Below are positions 12,683-25,942 of a stretch of 64,000 bases of DNA, piece after piece. Numbering within the stretch: position 1 is the first letter of the stretch; each line of letters starts with the position of its first letter. Made by a program: the position numbers and the translations under genes. The stretch comes from Pieris napi. Lineage: Eukaryota; Arthropoda; Insecta; Lepidoptera; Pieridae. The notes beneath the pieces were generated by a model, which saw only the letters and a list, made by a program, of their open reading frames with translations, searched no databases and was not told where the DNA came from. The stretch is taken from positions 3,112,501 through 3,176,500 of the forward strand of contig NC_062244.1 of assembly GCF_905475465.1 (NCBI RefSeq). Direction: 5' to 3'.

Positions 12683-15324
12683 CTACAAAAAAACTTCTTT
12701 TTAGAATAATTAAGTAAACAATAAGACTTTTTAAGTTAAAATAAATATAAAAAATCATTCGAAAATCACGAATGTTCAAAAAAACCTGTTTTACAAAATG
12801 AACAACAAAGTTTTCAGTGTAGAAAATAAAACTATTCCTCATAAATTATGGCGTTTATTAACATTATCATAATATCGTCATGATTGACAATGTCGGATTA
12901 AAAAAAATCCAAAATCCACTTTTTATCATATTTGCATACTACATTTACTAAATATTACGGCTACATTAAAAAAATTCCATCTGTTTTAAATTTCAAATTA
13001 GTCGTTAAAGTGACGGATTTGATAGAAAAATTTGATTTTTCTAGAAAACTGTGTAATTTAATGTTATTATTTTTATTTTATTTCAAAAGAAACCCTTTTG
13101 TTTGCTTGTATGCCAATTTTCATAATAACAGAATATTAATTAAAATAGTAATGACAAAAACTAACATGATTATATTATTTTGAAATAGCTGCCTGGTAAA
13201 GTTTACTATTTGTCAGATCCGTCACTATTCTACGATTATGACAATATATACAATTTAAATGTTTATACAGTTATGGTAGGTACTGCAATAATAATAAAAT
13301 TAAACTATACTTCGTGTGTATAAATTATAGAATATAATAAAAAATACAGTAAAAAAGTTTGTAATAGCTTCTATTGCTGGAGAAATCATTAATTATTCTA
13401 CTACATAATGGATATTAATAATTAATATTGTGTTGCGATCTGTTGTAGTCAGAGATCCAACAAGCTTTATCGTTTTAAAATTTAACTAACTACAACTTAG
13501 GGACTTGAAGAGAATACTCCTCAAAAACCTCCTTCCTCATTGACAAGTTTTAAAAATTTGACAGACAATAAAAGAGGTGTCAGACGAATCACAGAAGACA
13601 AAGATAGGATTCAGAACATAATTCCGAAAGATTGTTAGGTTAATAAACACCAATGATGTATGCGACAGTGAGTATATTGCAATTGCATCCCGGAGAATGT
13701 GTCGTTGAACCTTCGCTGCCCTTGTTTGGTTTATTATTAATTCAATTTGAGAGATGTCTCAAACGAAGTTTTGTGTGTGAAGGTTGTTAAAGATCCTACG
13801 TATGCCGTCTGCTGTGAGCAATATTGAAAAATGTATTCAGATTTATTTTCATAATCAGTTGATTATGAAATTTGACATAAGGTCAAATTTCTTAATATGT
13901 CGATGCGCAATAAGGCATAACATTTTAATCAGTTGTATAAAACCACTATTCTCCGTGGTATGTACCGTTATGTTAGTGCGTTTGTCCATTGTCGACATTA
14001 TTGAATCAACAGCAAACACGTGATAGTTTTTCTGGGTTAAAAGACGTGACGTTTGTGCTTGCACAGCGGTCTCGTTTTCATGTGGCTGGTGCATCAGACA
14101 TTTTTATTGATTCATTCATTTATTTTGATTTCCAATTTGCAAAATCATGATTATAACGGCGCAATATTTTATTACGTTGCCTATAATGATTTATTAGTTA
14201 CTTATATTCATGATATATGTAAAGAGCATACATAACACAAATATCATTCTTATTTAATAGGAGTAGAACTCATTTGGCATTCATCCAATATTCGAGAAGA
14301 ACGCATTACATACAATTAAATCTCAGCCAAGTTCATTGATGTAAATGAACGTTCGCGTTCGCGATGGTAGATAACACATAACAATGGACAAACGCGCTCT
14401 ATATTGCGATTTGCGACTTCCTTTTAAACAAGCGTTATAAAATAAATTACTTCTATTATACCTACCGCTTAAATCCATTTTATTATCGAACAGGCACTAT
14501 AATATTTATGTCAGGTAGATGCCACAGATAATACAACGTTCGACGCGTCTTTCCGCGGCGACGGTCAACTAGAAATACGTGAAATATTTGCTGCTGGTGG
14601 GGCAGCCCGTTGACCGTTTTCTACTACCAGACTATGTAATGATTACGTATAGATTATTCGCATTATGAATGATACATTGCGGAGTTTCTAGATGAAATGT
14701 TGTCACGACATGAAGTTTCACAATAACGTATATCAATTGTTTAGATCAACACGTTGTTATTCTTTGTTTAATTCGAGGTAAATGTCATTTTCAGAACATT
14801 GATTTATTGGCGTCAATAAATTCGTTGGTTATAAAATCCTGTTCCACATGTCAACCATCCTTCGTCCCTTCCCTTCATCATCCATGGTCATTCACCTTTT
14901 GCATTCTGAAAACTGATGACATTAATAAAAACTTAAAATTAGGTATGAGGTTTTATTTATTATAAATGCTTAATGTTTTGTTTAGCTTAGCGTTTTTCCT
15001 TTTTTTGAATGGATTGAGCGGCAAAAAATCTGATAAGGGTCCTTATTGATACCTGCATAACCGTTTAATAGTTTTACGAGGATATTGTACGTATGTATTA
15101 TTTTGCTTGTACATTTATGTAAACTGTAAACATATTTTCAAATGAGCCACGGTTAGCTCATTTGAAAACGTATGAGGTCTGGATGAATGTGCTTTTTGCC
15201 GAAAAAAAAACATTCATCGTTACATAAATAGATATGTATCTAGAAGAGATTGTTTACTTGTCTAATGAATAGCGTCAATGAGAATGCAAGGTTTTGGGGT
15301 AGGTATTTCACACTTTTTACAACA
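12683..15324. other. AT-rich spacer, 5' flank of DUF2236 paralogue 1
   Basis: No supported coding sequence, tRNA or TE boundary was found except the hairpin at 15135-15168. The missing first exon(s) and promoter of DUF2236 paralogue 1 should lie here. Confidence 0.4.
15135..15168. repeat. Short perfect hairpin (13-bp arms)
   Basis: ttttcaaatgagc at 15135-15147 is the perfect reverse complement of 15156-15168, with an 8-base loop. No relation to the other hairpins. Confidence 0.8.
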
Positions 15325-15611
15325 GAGCAGTGTTGGCCTAGTGGCTTCATCGTATGACTCTCATACCTTAGGTCGTAGGTTCTCGATCCCCGGCTGTGCA
15401 CCAATGGACTTTCTTTCTTTGTGCGCATCTAATATTTGCTCGAACGGTGAAGGAAAACATCGTGAGGAAACCGACATGTCTTAGATCCAAAAAGTCGACG
15501 GCGTGTGTGATGAGGCTGATCACCTACTTACCTATTAGATTTTAAAAATGAACAGATTCAGAAATCTGAGGCCAAGTCTTAAAGAGGTTGTAGCGCCACT
15601 GATTTATTTTA
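15325..15611 (+). mobile_element. tRNA-derived lepidopteran SINE, full length
   Basis: The head is gagcagtgttggcctagtgg, with a box-B-like block near 15368-15385 (gtcgtaggttctcgatcccc). The body includes gtgaaggaaaacatcgtgag and the end is gttgtagcgccactgattta. Antisense copies lie at 15816-16012 and 28873-29142, and a head-only relative at 63590-63700. Confidence 0.8.
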
Positions 15612-15815
15612 TTTATTTCACCTTATTAAGAAGTCATTAACGTTGAATAAAATAATTATACGAATATTCAACTCTCGTTATCATTTGCGTGTTCATCGTT
15701 ATCTCGTACATTCACAACAACCTTTTAGGTCAGGGCCTCAGATTTGTGTATCTGTGTCGTGATAATTTGTTTATATAATGAACAAGTAGTAAATAATGTG
15801 AAATAAATAAAATAA

Positions 15816-16012
15816 ATCAGTAGCGCTACAACCTCTTTAAGTCTTGGCCTCAGATTTCTGAATCTGTTTCATAATCATTTTTAAATCTAATAGTCATGTA
15901 GGTGATCAGCCTCCAGTGCCTGACACACACCGTCGAGTTTTTGGGTGGTTTCCTCACAATATTTCCTTCACCGTACAAGCGAGTGTTAAATGCGCCCATA
16001 GACAGAAAGTGC
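15816..16012 (-). mobile_element. tRNA-derived SINE, antisense, head missing
   Basis: Antisense to 15325-15611. It starts at the SINE 3' end (taaatcagtagcgctacaac) and breaks off around the gcgcccatagacagaaag segment, before the tRNA-like head. With the sense copy 200 bp away it forms a long potential inverted repeat. Confidence 0.75.
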
Positions 16013-16598
16013 ATTTATTATAGTATTTTATTTTATCAGAAATTATTATTTACCTTAGTTAAAGATTCATCCCTAATCATTAATTTTTTTCTATTAATTG
16101 TGTTGTTTTATTTCTCTTTTGTATCCCTTGTTCCATTATTAGTGATATAGTTAACTGTCGAGCTTATTATCAATAACGTAGGAGAGACTTAAAAATATTA
16201 AGTATAAATAATATTGTTATAAAATATCCAATAACGTCGCAAGAGTTTGGTAAAGGGTAAACGTCGATTCTCGTACGTTGAGCGTAACAATAAAATGGTA
16301 AATATGGACTAATTGGACTGACATAATACATTTTATGTTATATATCTACCGATAAACAAAGGACATAATATTAGTACTATGACTCTACCGAATCTAATCT
16401 ATACTTTTTACCGAATTAAATTTAATTCTTATTAGATAAGGTAATATTTTGGACACACTAGTGCATATTCATATATTTTCTACATTTACACCAGTTGTTT
16501 AATGTTAAAAAACATTTGTTTTAAAATAAGATATTACTTAAGTATTAGTATAAGAATTAATCACTTATAATAAAATTAAGTAAAAGTTCTTTAACAGT

Positions 16599-16684
16599 CT
16601 TGCGATTCTGTAACAAACTTTTCGAACTCTGCTCGAACTTTCGAACGCTGCGAGAGTCCGAAAAGTGTGTTACAGAATCGCAAG
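16599..16684. mobile_element. Miniature copy of the palindromic MITE family
   Basis: Arms 16599-16630 and 16653-16684 match at 30 of 32 positions as reverse complements. They start with the same terminus (cttgcgattctgtaac) as the larger palindromic elements at 27450, 30726, 31259, 32994 and 60026. The middle of the family is absent. Confidence 0.75.
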
Positions 16685-18422
16685 TTATATAATCACAAAG
16701 TTAATACATTATTTACACAGCTCGATGGTCCATAAGCTAAATATAGACTCACTTAGTGAATTATGTTGTGCATTTTTTTTTGATTACTACTAATATAAAT
16801 ATTTGTTACGTTATTGATATAACTTGACGTTTTGAGTGCTATTTACCAATCGTAGTCGGCGAAAGACTGCAACGTCAATTCAGCAGGTAATTATTATTAG
16901 CTACTCGCATAGTTGATATAAGAAATATTACGCTAAATTAACATATAGTGTCGTCTTGCATTGATTTGGTTGCTAATCTGTTGCATTATAAACGCGACGG
17001 ATCCAAAAATCCGCTAGACCTGGCGGCGACGAAAGCGTTTAATTGGCTGGCATCAGTTCTGCATGTGTCTGGCACGTACGGACATGGTTATGTGCCCGTT
17101 AAAATGCAGTCATAAACTGGCAACACCTATGTCATGGCGAGTGACCCAACCGACGGATTCCTTGAAGTCTGATTTGATATGAAGAAGTTTCGTGGAATAA
17201 AGAATAAACACCATGTTTAAAACAATATGATTCAAAATTAGTACCCATATAAGAAAAGCTAGGGGAAAATATATACGGTCACGGCAGTACACTCTGATAT
17301 TGATTAGATTATATGTCTTTGCGTCATAATAAAGATTGAAAATAATTATTGATAATCCACCTGTTAATTGTTTGTTTTTAAATATAAAATATTTAAATGC
17401 AGATAATATTACAAATACAAATAAAAAATGTGTTTTTAACATAGAGATCTTTAACATTTAAATTCAGTTAGAGACAATACTTTTCTTTGTTAAATAAATT
17501 TTCGAAGTAGACATTTCGGGTAGAGAAGGATGATCTGCCACGTGATCAGCAGCGAAACTCCTCACTATAGACGAAGTACTTGAGACATGGCTGTTTATTT
17601 CTATTGGAAATGGTTATGTGGCGTATATAAATAATCTATAATTTATTGAAACACGAATTGAGTTCGGTGGCGGTTTTTGTATTGATATATTCAAATAAAA
17701 AACTATTTGTTTGGAGCTAAAGGTTACATAACTCACGTTGTGAAAAATTAAGTTGTCGACGTTTCTAGATATGTATAAAAAAATAATTCCTAATAACCTC
17801 CAAAATCATATCTTTTTTGACATTACAAGTTACTTGACTGATCTTATTTTAAAGCAGCAATTGTTACATTAAAATCCGATCTTAGAAATATAAGTTATCA
17901 GTACTTTATCATTATAAATAAATAAAACAGCCTTTTATTTAAAGCAATATATCTCAATATGATTTGCAGTTTTCTTTTCTATTTAGTTCTTGTTTCACTA
18001 ACTAGCTTTCCTAAACTCCAAAGTCTATCTGTGTTTACGTAAGATCTATGTTCTAGGGCTAGGGTAAAGATTGCCGGCCTTAGACACCGATGCTTATAAA
18101 TTATTTAGCCCCAGCAGTAGATTCCTACTGCTAATAATTGCATGTTCCTAGGAGATATATTTTATAATGTATATGTCGTATCATAAATAATTTCTGACTT
18201 TATTTTGTTCAATTTATTTAACTACGGCGGATAATTCACGACGACCGAGTCGCAACTCGAGGGCTTTTGCTAGTCTTTTAATGAGAACAATGTAGATGCG
18301 GCGTCACATAGTCGATTTATACTTTTTCTTATGCTAAAACAATAGTACAATTCAATACCCTTATCAGTTGTCTAACGACGAAACACTTGTTTTCACCGCT
18401 GAAGATTTATTCCAATTCAGAA
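16685..18422. other. AT-rich spacer
   Basis: No coding, RNA or TE feature supported. The last few hundred bases should hold the promoter of the secreted-protein gene that starts at 18423. Confidence 0.4.
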
Positions 18423-21400
18423 ATGATTCTATTATTATTTATATTAATAATTCAACAAAGCTGTTGTGATTGGGTAAGTAATATAATTATTCTTATAAAC
18501 AATGCATCGTAAAAAGTGTTTATATCAAATATTTTTATTAAACTGTGTAATTAATAGTAAATTAATCGTAATAAAAAAGTAAATATTACCTTATTGTTTA
18601 TTAACTACTACGCAGATACTTTTTATATAAATAACGCAGACGGCCCGCGGGACGGTGGTGTAAGGGGCCAAAGAAATAGATAATTTCGCAATGGAAATAT
18701 GTACTTATGAAAAGATGATTTCGTATACATAATTGCTAGTTACCTTTTTATTTAAATTAAACTGTATTTCTAGCAACGAAGTGTAGATAAATCAATAAAT
18801 ATTCAAGCGATTTTTGCTCACAGCAAATAACTTATGTCGGTGAGCTGTGAGCTGCTCATTGGGAGACTTAAGGGTTTGGGTTTAAGTAATTTGTCCAAAA
18901 GAAGGGATGCTAACGCAAGCACTGTACTTAAAAAACAATATTTGTCCGAAAGAAAATGTATGGAATATTTCTTTTTTAATTTTGTTTTCTTCCTAGCAAA
19001 TTTTATTGCCGAAAATGGGTAAATATAAGTCATTCCACATCTCTTCTGTCAATTCCACACAATTTCATGCCTCACCGATACAAGTTTGTCAAATCGTGAA
19101 AAAGCGATTGAAGTCAAGTATGGCGGCCATCTTATTTTTTAGTTTTTTAAACTAAAACTTCTACCCCCATCTAATTGCCACTTGTACTTTATTAATGCGT
19201 ATCAAAAATTGAAGTTATTGTTTTATTACAGGTTTCAGAATGGTTGACGCCTTTAGAGATGCAGTAGTGAGTAAAAATAATAGTTTTTCAAAATTTAGAC
19301 TAAGTCCCATTTCCGTGGTCATGATCAACCTGGAGGAAAACACGAAACCCCTAAATAAGTTAAGCCTTTATCCAGTGAAAATAATAAATTATTATAATAA
19401 AGATTATTTTGTCTATAAATCTACTTAAACAATTGGAAATGAATAACTTTTATCTATGTTCTTTTCCAAATTTAAAATTGTCTTCATATGTCTCAAAATT
19501 ATTTTTGAAGTTATACTTCTTTAGGCGCGTTATGAAAAATTGATGAGAGTGAAATTTTACGATGCGCCCGCACCGTGACACATAATTTAAAAACAACATT
19601 CGAATAACAATAGATGTAAGAGAATAATAATAAATATTTATTTATTTAATTTTTCAAATGTAAACTGAACTTTATTGACTATAACGAATCCTTTTCCAGT
19701 CTTTGATTATTTAATTGTAAATAATTATTTGCACGCAATCAAAAACTATTTTTAATAATGCCAAAGAAGTATAACTTCTTACGCGCGTACATAAGTACAC
19801 GCACCCTTTTTTTTAATTTAGTTTATCGTGTTGCCTTGCAGTAAAGAACCCTCAGAAAAACAATTGCCTGACCAATATAAGTGGACCCCGCAAAACGTAG
19901 AATTTTCGAGAGCAAAAGACTCTCATGACGTTACGGATGATCTCTTAGCGGTGAAATTAAAAGTCGTCTCAACACTTAAAAGTGCCAAAGAACTAGCAGA
20001 CACATTGAAAAAACAGATCGGCGATATAGAAATTAAAGAGCGCTATCTAAAGGAAGCTATTGCCTATGGAAAGTATGATTTCAAATAATGTTTTTACGCG
20101 AGTCTAATAATAATGCCAGCTATTGTACAAGTGAACTTTCCGAAATCCACATCCATTACCCCCCCTAAAAAACAGTTATATTAAACTAAGCACAGATTAC
20201 ACGCAAATTCAACAAAAGACAAAAAGCAACTCCTGTGCGCACTGGGCTTAGGCCCGTGAGCAACATTGCACCATTTTCTAAAACTAAACTTAAAAAGAAA
20301 ACTATTGTACTCGTAATAATATATAGGCGTTTGGACTATAGGAATTCTTGGTTCAGATTGCATTGTTTTTATATCACTTTTATTGAGTGGGTGATCAGCG
20401 GTGACCTTGAAACATTTCGTCGATTTTTGGTTACACCCTAAGTTACGGATAGTCCGTTGTGTTATATGGAAGTCATACTTAACGGTAACATTTAAGTCGC
20501 ACTAAGCGTGACTTCCTTATGTCAAAAACGTATTAACTTTCACATCCGGGGTTTACGCACATAGGAAGAAAAATCAAATTAACCTTTTTATAGGAGCGGA
20601 GTCACAACACTGAATGTATTTACGACTAGTAGAGATCCCCGAATCTACATTATTCGAGATGGCTTTTGGTATATTTGCCATGGACTCGTGCAGAACTCAA
20701 TAGCATCTAGGAATATCTTTAGTGACATGTCAGTTCCTAAATGTATAGGAGAAGAGGCGAGTATGAGTTTCTTTCTTTAGCAGAAATAAGATATTATGAA
20801 CGTAGTTATTATTGCATTAATAAAAGGATTAGTAATTATAAGTATAGGTAGAGAAACGCCAACTGATTAACTTGTAGCAATGATATAGAACGCGGGCTAA
20901 TGTACAAGTTTTACCATCAAATAGTCGGACTTAAGACAAAGAGTCGCCATGATGCTTTGGTTATTGTTTCTAATTTGAAATATTGACTACCTAGTCAAAT
21001 CGCGACGGTATTTAAAGGTTTTTTTAAAAAGGAAAACTTTATTAAGTAATTACACTTAGGGTCTGTTTCACAATGTCCGGATAAGTTCCACATAAGTTCC
21101 AAATAAGCTATTTATTACTTATTGGTAGGATAAACACTATTTTTGCGTTTCACAACTGTCAGATAGCGCTATTCGTCACATAAAGTCCATCATAAGTTAT
21201 ATGTCGGATGAAGTGGCAAATAGCACAATTTATCTGAAACATAAGTGTGTTTGACTGATGTCAGACAAGAAAACGTTGTGATTCAATAATATGATGGACG
21301 TTTTTGAAACTCTTGAAGATGAGTTTGATGAATACTTTGATCGCATCACAACACCGCGCAGGAATCCCGTATTTCAGAATAGAACCAACTATATGGAGAC

Positions 21401-24400
21401 ATTGGACGAAACGGACTTTAGGACACGGTTCAGACTTACTAAAGAAGCCGTGATGTTTGTTTATTCAATGATTGAAGAAACAATTTCTGCTCCTACAGAA
21501 AGGTAAGTACCTACATACATACAACCCGCAATGATTGGTTTAGCTACCAGATGAGCGCTGCTGGATCCACTTAACAATAGATTTTCTATTGTGTCTGGTT
21601 TTCCTAGACAAAATAAGTAGGAATAGGAATCTATTTACCTAACCAACGAATTCCTTATGTACCAAATCTGTATATGTTATAATGCCGATTACTCGTCTAC
21701 TATTGACTTTGAGATATTATGCAACAGGAAGTTTTCTCACAGTAGTCGGTGATTTCTCTGGTGTCAGCAAAGCTTCTGCCAGTCGCATTGCCACCTTGAT
21801 TTCACAGGCTATTGCACAGCTCCGTCCTGAGTTTATCAAATTTCCAACCGATACTCAAGAAATACAGCCAGAGTTTTACAACATAGCTAAATTTCCAAGA
21901 CTCATTGGCGCTATTGATTGTACCCATGTTCCTATAAAATCTCCAGTTAAAAGATCCAATAACCATATAAAAACATAATATCTATTAAACTATGTAGTTT
22001 GTACTTTGTTATTTATTCGATTATTGTTTCTAGTTTGTATAATATAACTTTTGTCATTTTAGGTGGAGACAATGCAGAAGAATGGAGAGACAGAAAGTCA
22101 CAGTTTTCTTTTAATGTTCAAACTGTAGTGAGTGCAAAGTTGAAGATTTTAGACATAGTGGCTAGATGGCCAGGAGCAGCACATGACCAAACAATTTTCA
22201 ACAATTCATTCCTAAAACAAAGACTGATAAATGGAGAATTTGGAAACCTTTTGATTGTTGGTGATAAAGGCTATGAAAATACTTCATACCTTCTAACTCC
22301 ACTCCAAAACCCCACGACTCCAGCAGAACATCTATATAACGAATCTCAAATTCGAAGCAGAAATGTGGTGGAAAGGACATATGGTGTTTGGAAAAACCGG
22401 TTCCCCATTTTGTCAAAAAAGATTTAACTTCATGTATCTCGTGTACAAGCCGTGATAGTGGCATGTGCGGTGTTGCACAATATTGCTATTGATATGCGAG
22501 ATGAACATTTTGAACTACTGCAACAAGTAGATGAACCTGCTGATGATATTGATCAAAGCGCAATTGACAACGTGGGAAATGCAAGTGTGCGAAATAATCT
22601 TATTAGTGATTATTTTGCTTTATTACTATAATATTTTATAAATTACAAAATTTTTGAGATAAATTAAATAAACATTCAATGCTTTTATTAAAATAAAAAT
22701 ACAAATTTTTATTACAATACATCCTCGCTCCAGGCACAAAATCGATTATTTTTCTAATTTATTTAACAACATATTTTTCTATGGCCCATAATTATCTTTT
22801 ATGCTCTCTTTCTTCCTCTTCAAATGCCCATTGCTTTCTCTTATTTAGAAGCTCTACCTCCAGAATCTTCTTTTGCAGATCCGCAATCTCTAATTTTGAA
22901 TCAGCAACTTTTTCGAATGGCCTTTTCATCTTCGGAGTAGCTGAAAATAGATTGATTGGTTAGCCGTGTGGTGGCAGCAAAGACGAGTAGTACCACCCAA
23001 TATTTGCTTGTGGGTGTCGATGAAAGTGACTTAGGGCTTATCCGCGAGTTTTAGATATAGCGTGGTGACTATAGGCAAAACCTAATAATGAAATAAATCT
23101 ACTTTAATACAAATAACTTACATAAAGCGGGATGTTTTTTGGAACGTAGAGATTTTGGCTTCCAGTTGGTCCACTTTTCAATTGCCAATTTTTTTGGGGT
23201 AGCACTACCACATTCACCTGAAGTGAAACATAAAAGGTAAAGTCCGACTAACTTACCAACAACTCAATTAGAATCTTCCTTCTGTGTACAAACGTCTGCC
23301 TCAACTGAATGGATAGATTCTCTTTCTAAAATTATATCATAATATGTATGTAATATTGTTTCATTTGTGAGAGAAAATAAAGTAATTTGTATTGTATATC
23401 TTACCAATGCGATCGGAGTCAAATTGACTTTCAATTCCTTCGACAGACAACAATATCATGTCTTTGATTTTTCCTCGATAGGGGTAAGAGGAGTAGCAGC
23501 ACTAGGGCCACCTCCTTTACGTTACGTTTCAGCATGTATCAAGGCAGACTTTTTTCTTGTAGCCCTCTTTAAGCCTTCGTATTTAGCTTTTAAAGTTTTA
23601 GCGCTGCGAAAGTTTTCCACACTTGTGCTATTAAACAGCGCCTCTAACGTCTTCCAGCACTGCTCTTTCTCCTGGCAGGTGACTGAGTCACTTTTTTTAT
23701 TTTCTAATATATTTTTATGATCAGCAACAAGCGACGTTAGAAGCTCAACTTCTTCCTGGCTGAAATTGACGCTTCTTTCACGTTTTTGCGTAGACATTTT
23801 TTTAAGTTAAAGAATCCACCTCGAATCACAAAAACAACGGAAAGGTCAAGCCGAAGGCACCGAACTAAAATATGTACTAAAATACTCAATAACACAAACA
23901 AAAATACCATGTGAAAATGACAGCCCGTTTCATTACAAGTAATATTAAATGACCAACAAAAAGGTTAAGGTTCTATGTTTTTCTATAGAATTTTGTAACT
24001 TTATTTGTTCGTAACAAAAAAACGGAACATACGAATTTGGTGTTGCTACCACAATCTTCTTTATGTGTCGGATAGTTATGTGCCGGATAAAATATGATTG
24101 TGAAACGCAAAGTTTCTTATTCGGAACTTTTATCTTCCAAATAATTTATGTGTTGCATAGCTATTTGGTACTTTATCCATACATTGTGAAACAGACCCTT
24201 AGTATTCTTAACTTATAGTCGATGTTAGACTGGCTTTTTTATAATTCTATTCTTACAGCTAAAAACCCTTACATAATAACTAAGCATTCGTGGTACATGA
24301 TATAATAATAAAACTATGCATTCATTGTAGTGATTGCATTAACGCTTATGGTGCGTTCTGGGTATCTGTGTGACATTGTAACTACCTACTGTTAGTTTAT

Positions 24401-25942
24401 TTTAAAAATTATATCAACTCTTATAAGTCTGCACAATATAATTTTAAGAAATCAAACTCATGTGTTCCTGAAGTTAGATTTCTAGTTTAAATCTATCAAA
24501 AGAGTCGAGGAGGCCAATAAAGTTCTTACGCTTCTAAGTTAAATTACCCAATACATAGAAATTGTACCCATTACAACGAATTATTGCGAAAATTTAATTG
24601 TTTAAAGCTAGCCTTCAGAAACATTTGCAGTGGTGAGCTGACATCCTAACTCTTTGGTCTAATAAACCTTCATGTACCAATAAACCTTCAACCAATATTG
24701 GGTTTCGTGCCCTCGATTCATATAATGTGTATTCTTACTGCTTTAAAATCATAGTTGTAATGGTTTTGTCTTTAATGCTCTAAATTCCTGTGTTTATATT
24801 TTACATATTATTAGTATATTTCGGTATTTTTAGTTTATTTTAGTTGTATTCCTCTATTACATTTATGTATTACATTTTTTTCTTATCTGTTAAGCAATTC
24901 AAGGACAATTCTATAATTATAATTTGTATTTTTTTGTATCTTGTAGTTGTGTCTATCACGTTACCTTATCGAATAATTAGATAACTTATGAAATAAATTA
25001 AATTAAGTATTAAACATTTTTAGGCAACATAATGTAAAATACATTTACAATTGCTTTCCAGATTCCAAGCATACGTGATCCTTGCGTTTTTAACTCCATT
25101 ATTAAATACGAGACAATTCCAACTGCGAGACGAACAATATACGAGGAAGACAACTTTTTATGTCTCAAACCTAACTTTAATTTAACCTTGGAACAATATC
25201 AATCCGTGCCAAAACAAGTTGTTAATGATACATGCAAAAAAGGTACCGTAAACAGTTGTAACTTAATATTTCTACACCCGTACACGTATATACAACATTT
25301 TCAATACATTCATTTAATAGGTTGCAACCGTTTAATGCAATGCTGTTTCTCTCAGCTCCAACGAATAAATTTTTCATACTAATGCTATTCGAGCAATGCT
25401 TGACGGAAACATTTGAAGAAAACATTAATGACCGCTATATAACGGTTGGTTTTTATTATATTAAATTAATAATAAATTAAAGAAGAAAAAAGCTCTTAAA
25501 AAGAAAGAAGCTCTGGCTGACAAGATCAACTGATCGGCAACAGAAAGAAGTTAAACAAATGATCAACAAGTCAATCTCCAATTAGAAGACGGGAAAATTA
25601 ATATTACATATTTATTATTATAAGAAGGGATGTTTGTATCGTTATTTGGTTTCTGACTCCGTATTTATTTTTCACATTTTTGTAGGAACTATAAAAAGCT
25701 TATCTGATAATTTGATGGGCTGTGGCGCACGCATTTTGGCGGAATACAGCTATTACCCCAACAGAAATATATTACCTGCAGACTTACAAGAATATTGTGC
25801 AGAAATTGATGGTTCCTGCAAGTTGATCGTTGCGTGGCATCTATCGAATTCTTCAATCGAAAATCATGAAACTCTAAGCAATGATAAAAATTTCAAAAGA
25901 ACTTTTCTGAAAATGGGTTTGTTTAAACAAATAAAGGTGTAA
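18423..25942 (+). CDS. Unrecognised secreted protein, multi-exon, possibly missing one exon
   Basis: Predicted exons are 18423-18473, 19232-19266, 19842-20072, 25062-25242 and 25686-25942. Exon 1 encodes MILLLFILIIQQSCCDW, a clear signal peptide. Exons 1-3 join in phase (17 codons, then 35 nt, then 231 nt). Exon 3 encodes a charged, helical, probably coiled-coil region (VKLKVVSTLKSAKELADTLK). Exons 4 and 5 join in phase 1 and encode a Cys-containing domain (DPC, FLCLK, NDTCKKG, GCGARILAEYSYYP, EYCAEIDGSCK) ending ...LFKQIKV. Exon 3 ends in phase 2 while exon 4 starts in phase 0, so an additional exon of 3n+1 bases probably lies in the 5-kb intron, or the two halves belong to separate genes. 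I do not recognise the family. The large intron carries an intact-looking Harbinger insertion. Confidence 0.6.
19509..19802. mobile_element. MITE with palindromic gaagttatacttc termini, copy 1
   Basis: The left end is gaagttatacttctttaggc followed by gcgtta. The right end is gccaaagaagtataacttct followed by tacgcgcgtacataagtac. The same pair of ends and the internal block tttacgatgcgc recur at 44414-44878. It lies in an intron of the secreted-protein gene. No coding capacity. Confidence 0.7.
20073..21058. other. Intronic spacer
   Basis: Intron sequence between exon 3 of the secreted-protein gene and the Harbinger element. A missing exon of that gene could lie here or in 24199-25061, but none could be pinned down. 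Confidence 0.35.
21291..22629 (+). pseudogene. HARBI1-like Harbinger transposase with a nonsense codon
   Basis: DDE nuclease of the transposon. The first segment, 21291-21503, starts MMDVFETLEDEFDEYFD and is followed by a likely intron. A second covers 21682-21939 (LLLTLRYYATGSFLTVVGDF...RLIGAIDCTHVPIKSP) and a third begins near 22063 (GGDNAEEWRDRKSQFSFNVQ). Visible catalytic positions are D of AIDCTH, D of LIVGDKGYEN and E of VVERTYGVWKNRFP. An in-frame TAA at 22424-22426 interrupts the C-terminal part, after which the same frame resumes with VSRVQAVIVACAVLHNIAID. The donor after IKSP lacks a clean GT in the expected phase, a second possible lesion. Confidence 0.85.
22837..23797 (-). CDS. 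Myb/SANT-like DNA-binding protein of the Harbinger element
   Basis: The accessory protein that PIF/Harbinger transposases need for nuclear import and TIR binding. The start MSTQKRERSVNFSQEEVELL is at 23797. The Myb/SANT-like three-helix domain covers about residues 10-85 (tryptophan in CWKTLEALFNS; KAKYEGLKR). Apparent later exons are about 23535-23407 (GGGPSAATPLTPIEEK..., ending in phase 1 before gtaaga), 23219-23125 (GECGSATPKKLAIEKWTNWK) and 22940-22837 (TPKMKRPFEKVADSKLEIAD, a coiled-coil tail). The first frame hits a stop after ALIHAET (23522), so a frameshift or a missed splice separates it from the second segment. Confidence 0.75.
24202..25061. other. Intronic spacer
   Basis: AT-rich intron sequence of the secreted-protein gene, with a polypyrimidine tract and ttccag just before exon 4. 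Nothing else supported. Confidence 0.4.

Larger units (their letters stand above)
21059..24198. mobile_element. PIF/Harbinger DNA transposon, near-complete two-gene element
   Basis: Inverted termini start gggtctgtttcacaatgt and end acattgtgaaacagaccc, flanked by the 3-bp duplication TTA (21056-21058 and 24199-24201), the classic PIF/Harbinger target. The 3140-bp element carries the usual convergent gene pair: a HARBI1-like nuclease on plus (21291-22629) and a Myb/SANT-like DNA-binding partner on minus (22837-23797). It is inserted in an intron of the secreted-protein gene. A few disabling changes suggest it is recently dead rather than ancient. Confidence 0.92.
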
